DNA from: Chondrosia reniformis
Lineage: Eukaryota; Porifera; Demospongiae; Chondrillida; Chondrillidae
Assembly: GCA_947172415.1 (NCBI GenBank)
Contig: OX359199.1
Span: 522,001 to 586,000, forward strand
Length of the DNA stretch: 64,000 bases
Direction of reading: 5' to 3'
Made by a program: the position numbers and the translations under genes. Shown here piece by piece: positions 45,463-56,655 of this stretch (positions within the stretch are counted from its first letter, which is position 1; each line of letters opens with the position of its first letter). Under the pieces are notes generated by a model. It was not told the DNA's origin, ran no database searches, and saw only the letters and a list, made by a program, of their open reading frames with translations.

Positions 45463-46699
45463 AAGATGCTATCATTAAGAGAAACTACTTTCTAATAATT
45501 TTACTTTGAGCTTCAGTAAATAGTGATTCAATAATAAAATGTTGCTGCTACCATGCATGATACAACGGATACAATTTATAATTGTTTTATGTTTACAAAC
45601 ATGTCACGGGTCCATATGTATGTATAAAATGAAGAATAACATAACAAATATGTAATTGATGAATGCTCGGAATGTATTATAAAAATACTGTTTTCATTTT
45701 ATTGTGAGTGTTTGTAACTTCCTCTGCATGTATATACGTACGTGCTTTAAAGAAAAATGCTTCTGAATCATTTTCGAGGTGCAGTGTGTATTATGTATAA
45801 TTTATGTATAATATATATGTACATTTATACATGGCCTATATAGTTATTGTCAATGATGCAATAGTTACAGGATATTTAGACATAACATCTATTCAGGAAA
45901 CTATATAGGATGGTCAGTTGCTAATTAATATGAAGCTAAATCCTGGTGTCAGCATTCACAGACATCTATAAACCAATTACGTATGTGTACATGTTTAAAT
46001 TGTTCATATATGCTATATACGTACCTTATATATCTCACCATACATTAGGTTTGTATATATATATACTGCATGGAATTTGGTGTAAAGTGATGCAACCCTA
46101 TCAAATGTCAAATGAACTGATATATATATGATCGAAAGTAAAACAAAATGCAGACACCCACCAATTGCAAGTATACACCCAGTGAGTTTCAGAAACTCTA
46201 ATCGATCATGATAATATGAAAATATTTGCCCAGGGCCATCTCTCAACATACATTAATTAAGAGTATAACTGATCGTAATCATGAATTTAAATTATACTTT
46301 AGATTTGAATATACATATAATAGAGTTCAGATTTGAATATATGTACGTATGTTAGACTTCTGATTCTAATGTTAGTGTAGAATTGACGTTTGTGTGCAAT
46401 TGTGAAAGTTTAATTTCGGCAGTAGCTTCCTTGCTCCATAATGTAATTTCACTTTTCAGGACAGTCCAACCCAAAACTGGTTTCAGACCACCAGTTTGTG
46501 AATCCTTTAAAACACCTAGATTAACAGAGATAAGAAGGAAAAGTAAAAATATAATTATCTAGAGATTGCGTCACTAAAAGAGACCTTCCAGGGTCAAAAT
46601 GTCCGATACCAAAAGAACAGACTGCATGTGTCTAGATGTTCAAAAAGACTAAATGAACAATCTCAAAGATAAGTTTGGAGTAGTTAGAAGAAATCCCTA

Positions 46700-46918
46700 T
46701 CATCTAAAACTATAAAGTTTCTCACTTGTAAAGCCAGTTACTGGTTTAAAGTGTTCTTCCTTCCCTTTATCCTTGACAAGCGTCACTGGAACTTCAGTTA
46801 GTCCCGAGGGGAAGGAGGCCGTCGTGGGAGCCTTGTGGAGCTTTCCTGAGCTTATCTTATAAGGCCACATGTTCTGTACATAATGACCCTCAGGAGTCAC
46901 CAAATATGGAAACAATGT
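46700..46918 (-). pseudogene. DUF4419 3' fragment (B2 unit)
   Basis: Counterpart of 31953-32172. The last ~70 codons are still open, and one change, K to P (HFKPVTG), is visible. No upstream coding part. Confidence 0.8.
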
Positions 46919-47437
46919 ATTTAGAAGAATAATTTAAACAGATTTTGATTGTAATAATCAAGATGATGAGAGATGTAAAGCTGATTAATCTAACTAAAAC
47001 CATATGAAAAATTATCTAAAGTCTATATAACTATATACAGTACATGTAATTTATACATATATACTTCACACACCTTAATTCACACCTGTAGTGTTAATAC
47101 ATAAAATGAATGTAAATGTATTTTAGACATGCACTGTTAGATATTATACTGAGTGTTCATATATATATATGAAATAAAGTGTGTTAGTTGCATAAATCTC
47201 TTTACAATATTAAAGTATTTGAGCAGCAAATAACTGAATCTAAAAATATGAGTGAAAACGTAAATTGATTCAAAACAAATCATATTATGCATTATTGTAT
47301 TCATACGAATATAACTTAATAGACCATATAATTTGGGTTATATATATATACGTATATAAAAACAACATTATGTATTTAAAGGCATTAAGAAGCAGAGTTA
47401 CGTACATTAAGTATACAGGCTTAACTTTCCAAGGCCC

Positions 47438-48367
47438 ATGGAGTTCAGGATGGACAGTAATAGTACCAATGCCACAATTATTGGATTACCAGTAGCTTCA
47501 CTAGTCTGCAGCTGGATTAGTCTCATTGTACTAATCATCCCAGTAGCTGTTGTCAACTCATTTTCATTGGTTAATCTTATCTTTGATGTCAAGCTAGCAA
47601 TATCTGTGAGAATTACCCTTTCCAACATTTTAATTGGCTGTTTACTAGTTGCTATCTCTGGAACAATAAAGTACACATCTGGATTAGTCACTGGATATAA
47701 TAACTTATCAAGCTCGGAAGCACTATGTCATTTTGCAACCTGCATTTACTTCATTGGTCAATCAGCCAGACCATCTTTCATGGCAATGTTGGCAGTTGTG
47801 GTCTTTATTCTGACAAAACAGGGAGAACCAACTAAAACAAGAAAAGGAAAAACTTGTCTTTTTGTAGCTAATGGAACACTCTGGTTATTTCTGGTTTCAA
47901 TCAGTGGATTTTGGTTTTCTTCTCAAGTGCTCAGGATTTATTTCATTGAAGAAATATTATGCCATCCAGTTTTAAATCCAACCCCTCTTGGATATTTTAC
48001 CACAGCAATATACCTAAGTCTGTTTGGTCTGTTTTCATTCACGTTAACCATAGTGATGGGCATTGCTGGAGTTATATTTGTCAAACGGAGCACTTTCTCT
48101 GACGATAATAGATCACTGAAGGCAATCACTAAATTTGTCTTTTTTGTACTGATTGGGAATACAGTGAGTGTTATTGCACAACTGCTTCCTTTAATTTTGA
48201 GATCTGCAGATTTAGAACAGGATTTAGATGAAACCATTACAGCTCAATACATCGCATCCTTCATCGCTTACATCTCCTTACTTCCTACTTCAATTTTTAT
48301 CCTTGCATATTTCAAACCAACTGGCAGGAACTTGAAAACTTTTAAACAGTTTGCACGTTATCATTAA
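47438..48367 (+). CDS. 7TM receptor, type II, short tail (B3)
   Basis: Single exon, 309 aa. Same layout as the other type II receptors, but the C-terminus is six residues shorter (KQFARYH). The loss of 18 bp can be explained by deletion between two ACGT copies that flank the missing segment in the paralogues. All seven segments are kept. Its unit carries the tRNA-like insertion, so it corresponds to A3. Confidence 0.85.
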   Translation: MEFRMDSNSTNATIIGLPVASLVCSWISLIVLIIPVAVVNSFSLVNLIFDVKLAISVRITLSNILIGCLLVAISGTIKYTSGLVTGYNNLSSSEALCHFATCIYFIGQSARPSFMAMLAVVVFILTKQGEPTKTRKGKTCLFVANGTLWLFLVSISGFWFSSQVLRIYFIEEILCHPVLNPTPLGYFTTAIYLSLFGLFSFTLTIVMGIAGVIFVKRSTFSDDNRSLKAITKFVFFVLIGNTVSVIAQLLPLILRSADLEQDLDETITAQYIASFIAYISLLPTSIFILAYFKPTGRNLKTFKQFARYH

Positions 48368-48892
48368 AAGACGCTATCATTAAGAGAAACTACTTTCTAA
48401 TAATTTTACTTTGAGCTTCAGTAAATAGTGATTCAATAATAAAATGTTGCTGCTACCATGCATGATACAACGGATACAATATTCAAGTTTACACACATGC
48501 CACGGATCCATACATACGTAAGTATGTATAAAATGAAAGTATTACATAATACCTATATAATTGATGAATGCATGGAATGTATTATAAAAAATACTGTTTT
48601 CAATTACAGTAACTGTATTTTTATTGTGAGTGTTTGCAACTTCATGAACTGATATATATATGATCGAAGGTAAAACAAAATGCAGATATCCACCAAGTAT
48701 ATATATATACCCAGTGAGTTTCAGAAACTCTGATCGATCATGATATGTATGAAAATATTTGCCCAGGCCAGGGCAATCTCTCACCATACATTAATTAAGA
48801 GTAACTGATCTAATCATGAATTTGAAATTATATACGTTAGACTTTAGATTTGCATATATAATAGGGTTCAGATTTGAATATACGTATGTATG

Positions 48893-49146
48893 AATAATCG
48901 ATGTGATAATCAAACCACAAGTAATAATCAATGAAACATCATAAAGAGGGAAAAACACCAAAGAAGCAATTGCTGGGAATTGAACCCAGGACAGCTGGTT
49001 ATGACCACCAGTTGCTCTGCCACTGAGCTACAATTGCCACAGCAATGCCTCTCCCATGTTCTCCCTCTTAAACTAACTACAACAAATAATCAGTGTACAT
49101 TCTTAATTAGTGGTGATTCACTTCACCAGACAAGCTGATAATCAAG
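48893..49146 (-). mobile_element. 254-bp tRNA-like insertion, block B copy
   Basis: Same insertion as 34157-34410, with the same ATGTATG flanks (48886-48892 and 49147-49153). Its presence at the same place in both blocks shows it inserted before the block duplication. Confidence 0.65.
48966..49037 (-). tRNA. tRNA-like gene or pseudogene, second copy
   Basis: Identical by eye to 34230-34301: same stems, box A and box B and the same irregular anticodon arm. Confidence 0.5.
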
Positions 49147-49505
49147 ATGTATGTTAGACTTCTGATTCTAATGTTAGTGTAGAATTGGTTTTTGTGTGCA
49201 ATTGTGAAAGTTTAATTTCGGCAGCAGCTTCCTTGTTCAAAAATGTAATTTCACTTTTCAGGACAGTCCAACCCAAAACTGGTTTCAGACCACCAGTTTG
49301 TGAATCCTTTAAAACACCTAGATTGACAGAGATAAGAAGGAAAAGTAAAAAATATAATTATCTAGAGATTGAGTCATACACTAAAAGAGACCTCCAGGGT
49401 CGAAATGTCTGATACCAAAAGAACAGACTGCATGTGTCTAGATGTTCAAAAAGACTAAATGAACAATCTCAAAGATAAGTTTGGAGTAGTTAGAAGAAAT
49501 CCCTA

Positions 49506-49724
49506 TCATCTAAAACTATAAAGTTTCTCACTTGTAAAGCCAGTTACTGGTTTAAAGTGTTCTTCCTTCCCTTTATCCTTGACAAGCGTCACTGGAACTT
49601 CAGTTAGCCCGAGGGGAAGGAAGCTGTCGTGGGAGCCTTGTGGAGCTTTCCTGAGCTTATCTTATAAAGCCACATGTTCTGTACATAATGACCCTCAGGA
49701 GTCACCAAATATGGAAACAATGTA
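49506..49724 (-). pseudogene. DUF4419 3' fragment, frameshifted (B3 unit)
   Basis: Carries the same single-base loss (TTAGCCCGAGG) as the A3 fragment. Non-coding. Confidence 0.8.
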
Positions 49725-50238
49725 ATTAGAAGAATAATTTAAACAGATTTTGATTGTAATAATCAAGATGATGAGAGATGTAAAGATGATTATATACTCC
49801 AACTAAAACCACATGAAAAATGTACAATATCTAAAGTCTATAACTACAGTAAATACAGTATATATATACATACAACTTCACACACCTTCACACCTGTAGT
49901 GTTAATACATAAGTAAATGTAATTTGACATGCACTATTAGATTTTATACTGAGTTAGTTGCATTAATCTCTTTACAATTCAAGTTAGTATATATTTGAGC
50001 AGCAGACAGAGGTTAACTAATATATATATCCTTTTCAGTATCTGAAAATATGAGTGAAAACGTAAATTGATTCACCACAAATTATATTATGTATTATTGT
50101 ATTCATATGTGTATAACTTAATAGACCATATAATTTGGGTTATATATACGTACGTATATACGTATATAAAAACAACATTATGTATTTAAAGGCATTAAGA
50201 AGCAGAGTTACGTATACAGGCTTAACTTTCCAAGGCCC

Positions 50239-51186
50239 ATGGAGTTCAGGATGGACAGTAATAGTACCAATGCCACAATTATTGGATTACCAGTAGCTTC
50301 ACTAGTCTGCAGCTGGATTAGTCTCATTGTACTAATCATCCCGGCAGCTGTTGTCAACTCATTTTCATTGGTTAATCTTATCTTTGATGTCAAGCTAGCA
50401 AAATCTGTGAGAATTAGCCTTTCCAACATTTTAATTGGCTGTTTACTAGTTACTATCTCTGGAACTATACAGTACACATCTGGATTAGTCACTGGATATA
50501 ACAATTTATCAAGCTCAGAAACACTATGTCATTTTGCAACCTACATTTACTTCATTGGTCAAGCAGCTAGACCATCTTTCATGGCACTGCTGGCAGTTGT
50601 GGTCTTTATCCTGACAAAACAGGGAGAACCAACTAAAACAAGAAAAGGAAAAACTTGTCTTTTTGTAGCTAATGGAACAGTCTGGTTACTAGTGGGTGCA
50701 ATCAGTGGATTATCGTTTTCTTCTCAAGTGGTCAGGATTTATTTCGTTGAAGAAATATTATGCCATCCAGTTTTAAATCCAACCCCTCTTGGATATTTTA
50801 CCGCAGCATTATACCAAAGTCTGTTTGGTCTGTTTTCATTCACGTTAACCATAGTGATGGGCATTGCTGGAGTTATATTTGTCAAACGGAACACTTTCTC
50901 TGACGATACTAGATCACTGAAGGCAATCACTAAATTTGTCTTTTTTGTACTGATTGGGAATACAGTGAGTGCTATTGGACAACTGCTTCCTTTAATTTTG
51001 AGATCTGTAGATTTAGAAGAAAATTTAGATGAAATTATTACAGCTCGATACATCACATCCTTCATCATTTACATCTCCTTACTTCCTACTCCAATTTTAT
51101 TCCTTGCATATTTCAAACCAACTGGCAGGAACTTGAAAACTTTTAAACAGTTTGTACGTAATTTGAAGAAGTCAGGTTATCATTAA
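50239..51186 (+). CDS. 7TM receptor, type II (B4)
   Basis: Single exon, 315 aa, very close to A4 (HFATYIYFIGQAARPSFMAL, NGTVWLLVGAISGLSF, tail KKSGYH). In TM7 it reads LLPTPILFLAYF where A4 has LLPTPIFILAYF. Flanks match A4 on both sides up to the DUF4419 region, where B4 continues into a truncated tail in place of the full gene. Confidence 0.85.
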   Translation: MEFRMDSNSTNATIIGLPVASLVCSWISLIVLIIPAAVVNSFSLVNLIFDVKLAKSVRISLSNILIGCLLVTISGTIQYTSGLVTGYNNLSSSETLCHFATYIYFIGQAARPSFMALLAVVVFILTKQGEPTKTRKGKTCLFVANGTVWLLVGAISGLSFSSQVVRIYFVEEILCHPVLNPTPLGYFTAALYQSLFGLFSFTLTIVMGIAGVIFVKRNTFSDDTRSLKAITKFVFFVLIGNTVSAIGQLLPLILRSVDLEENLDEIITARYITSFIIYISLLPTPILFLAYFKPTGRNLKTFKQFVRNLKKSGYH

Positions 51187-52083
51187 AGAAACTGCTTTCT
51201 AATAATTTTACTTTGAGCTTCAGTAAATAGTGATTCACTAATAAAATGTTGCTATTACCATGCATGATACAATGGATGTACAATTTATAATTGTTTCATG
51301 TTTACAAACATGACACGCAGGTCCTATATCAGAGAGTACACTCTCTAAGTAGGGATGGCTAAATATATGTACATATATATAAAATGAAAGTATATACAAA
51401 TATACGTATATAATTGATGAATGGAATATATTGATTGGTATTATAAAAACACTGTTTTCAATTACAGTAACTGTTTTTATTGTGAGAGTTTGCAACTTCA
51501 TGAACTGATATATATATGATCGAAGATTAAACTAAATGTACGTATATACCCAGTAAGTTTCAGAAACTCAGTTGATCATGATGTATATATGAAAATATTT
51601 GCCCAGGGCCATCTCTCACCATACATTAATTAATAACTGATCATAATCATGAATTTAAATTACATACGTTAGACTTTAGATTTAAATATATAATAGAGTT
51701 CAGATTTGAATAATATTATATATACGTAAGTTAGACTTCAGATTCTAATGTTAGTGTAGAATTGGTTTTTGTGTGCAAATGTGAAAGTTTAATTTCGGCA
51801 GCAGCTTCCTTGTTCCAAAATGTAATTTCACTTTTCAGGACAGTCCAACCCAAAACTGGTTTCAGACCACCAGTTTGTGAATCCTTTATAACACCTACAT
51901 TGACAGAGATAGGAAAGAAAAGTAAAAAATATAATTATCTAGAGATTGAGTCATACACTAAAAGAGACTTCCAGGGTCAAAATGTCCGATACCAAAAGAA
52001 CAAACAGCATGTGTCTAGACGCTCAAAAAGACTAAAATGAACAATCTGTAAGATAAGTTTGGAGAAGTTAGAAGAAATCCCTA

Positions 52084-52302
52084 TCATCTAAAACTATAAA
52101 GTTTCTCACTTGTAAAGCCAGTTACTAGTTTAAAGTGTTCTTCCTTCCCTTTATCCTTGACAAGCGTCACTGGAACTTCTGTTAGTCCTGAGGGGAAGGA
52201 GGCCGTCGTGGGAGCCTTGTGGAGCTTTCCTGAGCTTATCTTATAAGGCCACATGTTCTGTACATAATGACCATCAGGAGTCACCAAATATGGAAACAAT
52301 GT
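52084..52302 (-). pseudogene. DUF4419 3' fragment (B4 unit)
   Basis: Last ~70 codons, open. The preceding 34-bp stretch (AACAAACAGCATGTGTCTAG) and the GACCATCAGG variant match the A3 tail, not the A4 or B3 tails, so this unit is a mosaic. Confidence 0.8.
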
Positions 52303-52844
52303 ATTTAGAAGAATAATTTAAACAGATTTTGATTGTAATAATCAAGGTGATGAGAGATGTAAAGCTGATTGATCTAACTAAAACCATATGAAAAATTATC
52401 TAAAGTCTATATAACTATATACAGTACATGTAATTTATACATATATACTTCACACACCTTAATTCACACCTGTAGTGTTAATACATAAAATGAATGTAAA
52501 TGTATTTTAGACATGCACTGTTAGATATTATACCGAGTGTTCATGTATACGAAATAAAGTGTGTTAGTTGCATAAATCTCTTTACAATTAAAGTTAGTAT
52601 ATATATATTTGAGCAGCAAAGGTTAGCAATATCTGAATCTGAAATTATAAGTGAAAAGGCAAACTGATTCACAACAAATCATATATATTATGTATTATTG
52701 TATTCATATACAACTCCATATAATTTGGGTTTTATATATATATATATACGTATATAAAAACAACAACATTATGTATTTAAAGGTATATATTAGGAAGCGG
52801 AGTTACGTATACATTACATATACAGGCTTAACTTTCCAAGACCC

Positions 52845-53792
52845 ATGGAGTTCAGGATGGACAGTAATAGTACCAATGCCACAATTACTGGATTACCAGT
52901 AGCTTCACTGGTCTGCAGCTGGATTAGTCTCATTGTACTAATCATCCCGGCAGCTGTTGTCAACTCATTTTCATTGGTTAATCTTATCTTTGATGTCAAG
53001 CTAGCAAAATCTGTGAGAATTAGCCTTTCCAACATTTTAATTGGCTGTTTACTAGTTGCTATCTCTGGAACTATAAAGTACACATCTGGATTAGTCACTG
53101 GATATAATAACTTATCAAGCTCAGAAACACTATGTCATTTTACAACCTGGCTTTACTTTATTGGTCAAGCAGCTAGACCATCTTTCATGGCACTGCTGGC
53201 AGTTGTGGTCTTTATTCTGACAAAACAGGGAGAACCAACTAAAACAAGAAAAGGAAAAACTTGTCTTTTTGTAGCTAATGGAACAGTCTGGTTACTAGTG
53301 GGTACAATCAGTGGATTATCGTTTTCTTCTCAAGTGGTCAGGATTTATTTCGTTGAAGAAATATTATGCCATCCAGTTTTAAATCCAACCCCTCTTGGAT
53401 ATTTTACCACAGCAATATACTTCAGTCTGTTTGGTCTATTTTCATTTGCGTTAACCATAGTGATGGGCATTGCTGGAGTTATATTTGTCAAACGGAGCAC
53501 TTTCTCTGACGATAATAGATCACTGAAGGCAATCACTAAATTTGTCTTTTTTGTACTGATTGGGAATACAGTGAGTGTTATTGCACAACTGCTTCCTTTA
53601 ATTTTGAGATCTGTAGATTTAGAACAGGATTTAGATGAAACCATTACAGCTCAATACATCACATCCTTCATCACTTACATCTCCTTACTTCCTACTCCAA
53701 TTTTATTCCTTGCATATTTCAAACCAACTGGCAGGAACTTGAAAACTTTTAAACAGTTTGCATGTAATTTGAAGAAGTCACGTTATCATTAA
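52845..53792 (+). CDS. 7TM receptor, type II (B5)
   Basis: Single exon, 315 aa. It mixes A3-like features (HFTTWLYFIG before TM3, TTAIYFSLFG in TM5) with A4/B4-like ones (QAARPSFMAL, NGTVWLLVGTISGLSF, LFLAYF). The tail ends KKSRYH. It has no single counterpart in block A, and converges with the second full DUF4419 gene. Function unknown. Confidence 0.85.
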   Translation: MEFRMDSNSTNATITGLPVASLVCSWISLIVLIIPAAVVNSFSLVNLIFDVKLAKSVRISLSNILIGCLLVAISGTIKYTSGLVTGYNNLSSSETLCHFTTWLYFIGQAARPSFMALLAVVVFILTKQGEPTKTRKGKTCLFVANGTVWLLVGTISGLSFSSQVVRIYFVEEILCHPVLNPTPLGYFTTAIYFSLFGLFSFALTIVMGIAGVIFVKRSTFSDDNRSLKAITKFVFFVLIGNTVSVIAQLLPLILRSVDLEQDLDETITAQYITSFITYISLLPTPILFLAYFKPTGRNLKTFKQFACNLKKSRYH

Positions 53793-54843
53793 AAGAAACT
53801 GCTTTCTAGTAATTTTACTTTGAGCTTCAGTAAATAGTGCTTCAATAATAAAATGTTGCTGTTACCATGCATGACACAGTGGATACAATATATAAATGTT
53901 TCATGTTTATGCACGGGTCCATATGTATGTATAATATGAAGAATAACATAACAAATATGTAATTGATGAATGCATGGAATGTATTATAAAAATACTGTTT
54001 TTTTTCATTTTATTGTGAGTGTTTGTAACTTCCTCTGCATGTACGTGCTTTAAAGAAAATGCTTCATTTTTCGAGGTGCAGTGTGTATTATGTATAATAA
54101 TATGTATAATAAACATGGCCTACAGTTATTGTCAATGATGCAATATATAGTTACAGGATATTTAGACATAACATCTATTCAGGAAACTATATAGGATGGG
54201 CAGTTGATATTTAATATGCAGCTAAACCCTGGCATTCACAGACATCTGTAAACCAATTATGTGTGCATGCATGTTTCAAATTTTGATATATGCTATATAC
54301 TTGCCCTACATACGTATCTCACCATTATATACTGCAAGTGTAAATTAAGTTATGCAACCCTATCAAATGTCAAATGAATTGATATATGATCGAAAGTAAA
54401 ACAATTATATACGTTAGACTTTAGATTTGAATAGAGTTTAGATTTGAATATACTGTACATATAATAGAGTTCAGATTTGAATATATATACGTATGTAAGT
54501 TAGACTTCAGATTCTAATGTTAGTGTAGAATTGGTTTTTGTGTGCAATTGTGAAAGTTTAATTTCAGCAGCAGCTTCCTTGTTCCAAAATGTAATTTCAC
54601 TTTTCAGGACAGTCCAACCCAAAACTGGCTTCAGACCACCAGTTTGTGAATCCTTTAAAACACCTACATTGACAGAGATAAGAAGGAAAAGTAAAAAATA
54701 TAATTATCTAGAGATTGAGTCATACACTAAAAGAGACCTCCAGGGTCGAAATGTCTGATACCAAAAGAACAGACTGCATGTGTCTAAAGACTAAAAATGA
54801 ACAATCTCAAAGTTAAGTTTGGAGGAGTTAGAAGAAATCCCTA

Positions 54844-55890
54844 TCATCTAAAACTATAAAGTTTCTCACTTGTAAAGCCAGTTACTAGTTTAAAGTGTTC
54901 TTCCTTCCCTTTATCCTTGACAAGCGTCACTGGAACTTCAGTTAGTCCCGAGGGGAAGGAGGCCGTCGTAGGAGCCTTGTGGAGCTTTCCTGAGTGTATC
55001 TTATAAGGCCACATGTTCTGTACATAATGACCACCAGGGGTCACCAAATATGGAAACAATGTATTGATCCAACCATGCACAAAGGGATCAAAACCTTCCT
55101 TATTTGGAACTGCCTTGTACATTCTACTCCAGAATGATTGGTCTATTCGTCCCTTGGCAGCTGCAATAAACTGATCCAGGACAGAAAGCAAGGACTCGAC
55201 CCACCAATCAATGTCATAATTAACATCTCTGAGTATGGCATTCAAGTGGTCTTTTAGGATAATCCAGTCACCAACATTACCCCCCAAGGCTAAACTAGAT
55301 ATTCCCTTATTGTATGAAGCTTCAGAACCAGTGGTAAGAATAAACTTGGCCTTTACGGGCACTTCCTTTCCCAGACCAGTCTGCATACTAAGCAGATCGG
55401 TGTGAGGTGTGCTGGACAACTGAGGCATCAGATGATCTCTGAATTCGATTTTAATTCTCTCACTCACACAATAGCCAGCTTCATAAGCAATGTACTCCCA
55501 TGGAATCTCATCTTCATCGGCAAGATTTGTCTCAACAATAACCTGTTTCGAAAGGTCTCCTCTGGGAGTGTAGACAGAATTGACATACTCTTTTTGGCTA
55601 ACTTGAATGTGGATCCCCAGGCCTTGCAATATGCACTGCCAGACCATGTTTGGCGTCAGAGTAAGTGGGAGATGATGAATATAGGAGAGATGAATTGCTT
55701 CCAAGAGTGCATGAGTCCCCAGTGATTTGGCATAGTCTTTCTGACTTAGTAGTTGCAAATCTCCCCCAACTATAACTTTGTTTGCAAACCTCAAACGTAG
55801 CTGGCTCAGTGTTGTTATTTTAGAGGTCAATTTGTTAGCAGAAGTGTCTTCATCCGGAGGGAGCTGATTTTCAAGGATTGTGGATCCCAT
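54844..55890 (-). CDS. DUF4419 family protein (block B)
   Basis: Duplicate of the gene at 37340-38386: 348 aa from the ATG at 55890. Four residue differences are seen over the whole open frame (L to P near the start, R to G, E to K, S to H), with no frame break. The retention of two nearly identical open frames suggests both are used or the duplication is recent. Role unknown; DUF4419 has no established activity that I can cite. Confidence 0.75.
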   Translation of the reverse strand: MGSTILENQLPPDEDTSANKLTSKITTLSQLRLRFANKVIVGGDLQLLSQKDYAKSLGTHALLEAIHLSYIHHLPLTLTPNMVWQCILQGLGIHIQVSQKEYVNSVYTPRGDLSKQVIVETNLADEDEIPWEYIAYEAGYCVSERIKIEFRDHLMPQLSSTPHTDLLSMQTGLGKEVPVKAKFILTTGSEASYNKGISSLALGGNVGDWIILKDHLNAILRDVNYDIDWWVESLLSVLDQFIAAAKGRIDQSFWSRMYKAVPNKEGFDPFVHGWINTLFPYLVTPGGHYVQNMWPYKIHSGKLHKAPTTASFPSGLTEVPVTLVKDKGKEEHFKLVTGFTSEKLYSFR

Positions 55891-55941
55891 CTTGTGTATT
55901 CTGATCTCTACTTTTCTGTTGTTAAGGCTATTTAACTTCAC

Positions 55942-56655
55942 TCTTCTTCACCACACTCAACTGGAAGTAGTCGAGGTCTAATGGTCTGACTTAAGTATAA
56001 AAACATGGCTTCCTTTCAGTATAGAGTATTTATAGGGAATCATTGTTTAAATCATTGAATATCTTTATGTACATAGGAGTGGTGCATAGAGTCATATCAT
56101 ATTGAGATTAATTGGTTGTTGATATATTACATCACATAATATTATGTTGTAGAATGGATTCTGTTGGCTAACACTGACACATGAGGTTAACTTGCAAACT
56201 AGATAATAGAAATACACAATAGAAATAAATATAATTATGTACAGTACTAGGCAAAAATGTTTATATGTATACGACACAATGTTACATATTCCTTTTTAAA
56301 TAATATGTACGTATGTACATTTAGTGTTCCACTGTATATAGATAACACACTGTAGGCCTTGTACATGTATTATTATGCATAATTATATATCCATCAAATC
56401 ATATATTAAGAAGTCTTTGTTTTGATGTAGGCAGTTTTGGTTTGTTATAAATTTCTCAGTTGCGTTTACTTTATAATTTACCATTTACTATAAGCAGTGC
56501 CTGCAGGTTCTGTACAAATTTGAAAATGAAATAAATGGAAGCTCAATTGCAGAGTTTTAACCATGAATTGATCCATATGTGATGTGTAAACAGATATATA
56601 TTCTATACCATACATGCATACATACGTAGTAAAGGTGACCGTGGTGTTTTCAATG
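55942..56655. other. Spacer after block B
   Basis: The first ~200 bp are the upstream flank of DUF4419, shared with block A up to ~56138. The rest is AT-rich with no supported gene. The 3' UTR of the inverted 7TM gene C probably lies at its right end. Confidence 0.5.

Larger units (their letters stand above)
44000..55941. repeat. Tandem 7TM/DUF4419-tail units of block B
   Basis: Four units begin with TTAGAAGAATAATTTAAACA (44000, ~46920, ~49725 and ~52304). They hold B2, B3, B4 and B5; the first three end in a truncated DUF4419 tail and the fourth in a complete DUF4419 gene. The spacers 45463-46699, 48368-49505, 51187-52083 and 53793-54843 are AT-rich and show no further gene. Confidence 0.85.
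38681..56138. repeat. Segmental duplication, block B
   Basis: Second copy of 22994-38636. It is longer because it has four type II 7TM units in place of three, although it lacks the 782-bp transposon. The right edge is at the same TACATCACATAAT sequence as block A, after which unique sequence begins. Confidence 0.9.

Noticed and set aside
29747..53644. Minus-strand frames of 63-109 codons antisense to every type II 7TM gene
   Set aside because: They shadow the receptor genes and recur only because the genes are paralogues; the sense strand has clear membrane segments.
34449..54758. Plus-strand frames of 75-92 codons (VFVCNCESLISAAAS) in five spacers
   Set aside because: They begin at TTG with no ATG and lie in non-coding spacers; conservation follows from the duplication.
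22994..56138. Dismissing block B as an assembly artefact
   Set aside because: Not excluded, but the sharp junction with filler, the different unit number and the mosaic units fit a real tandem duplication better; read depth would decide.
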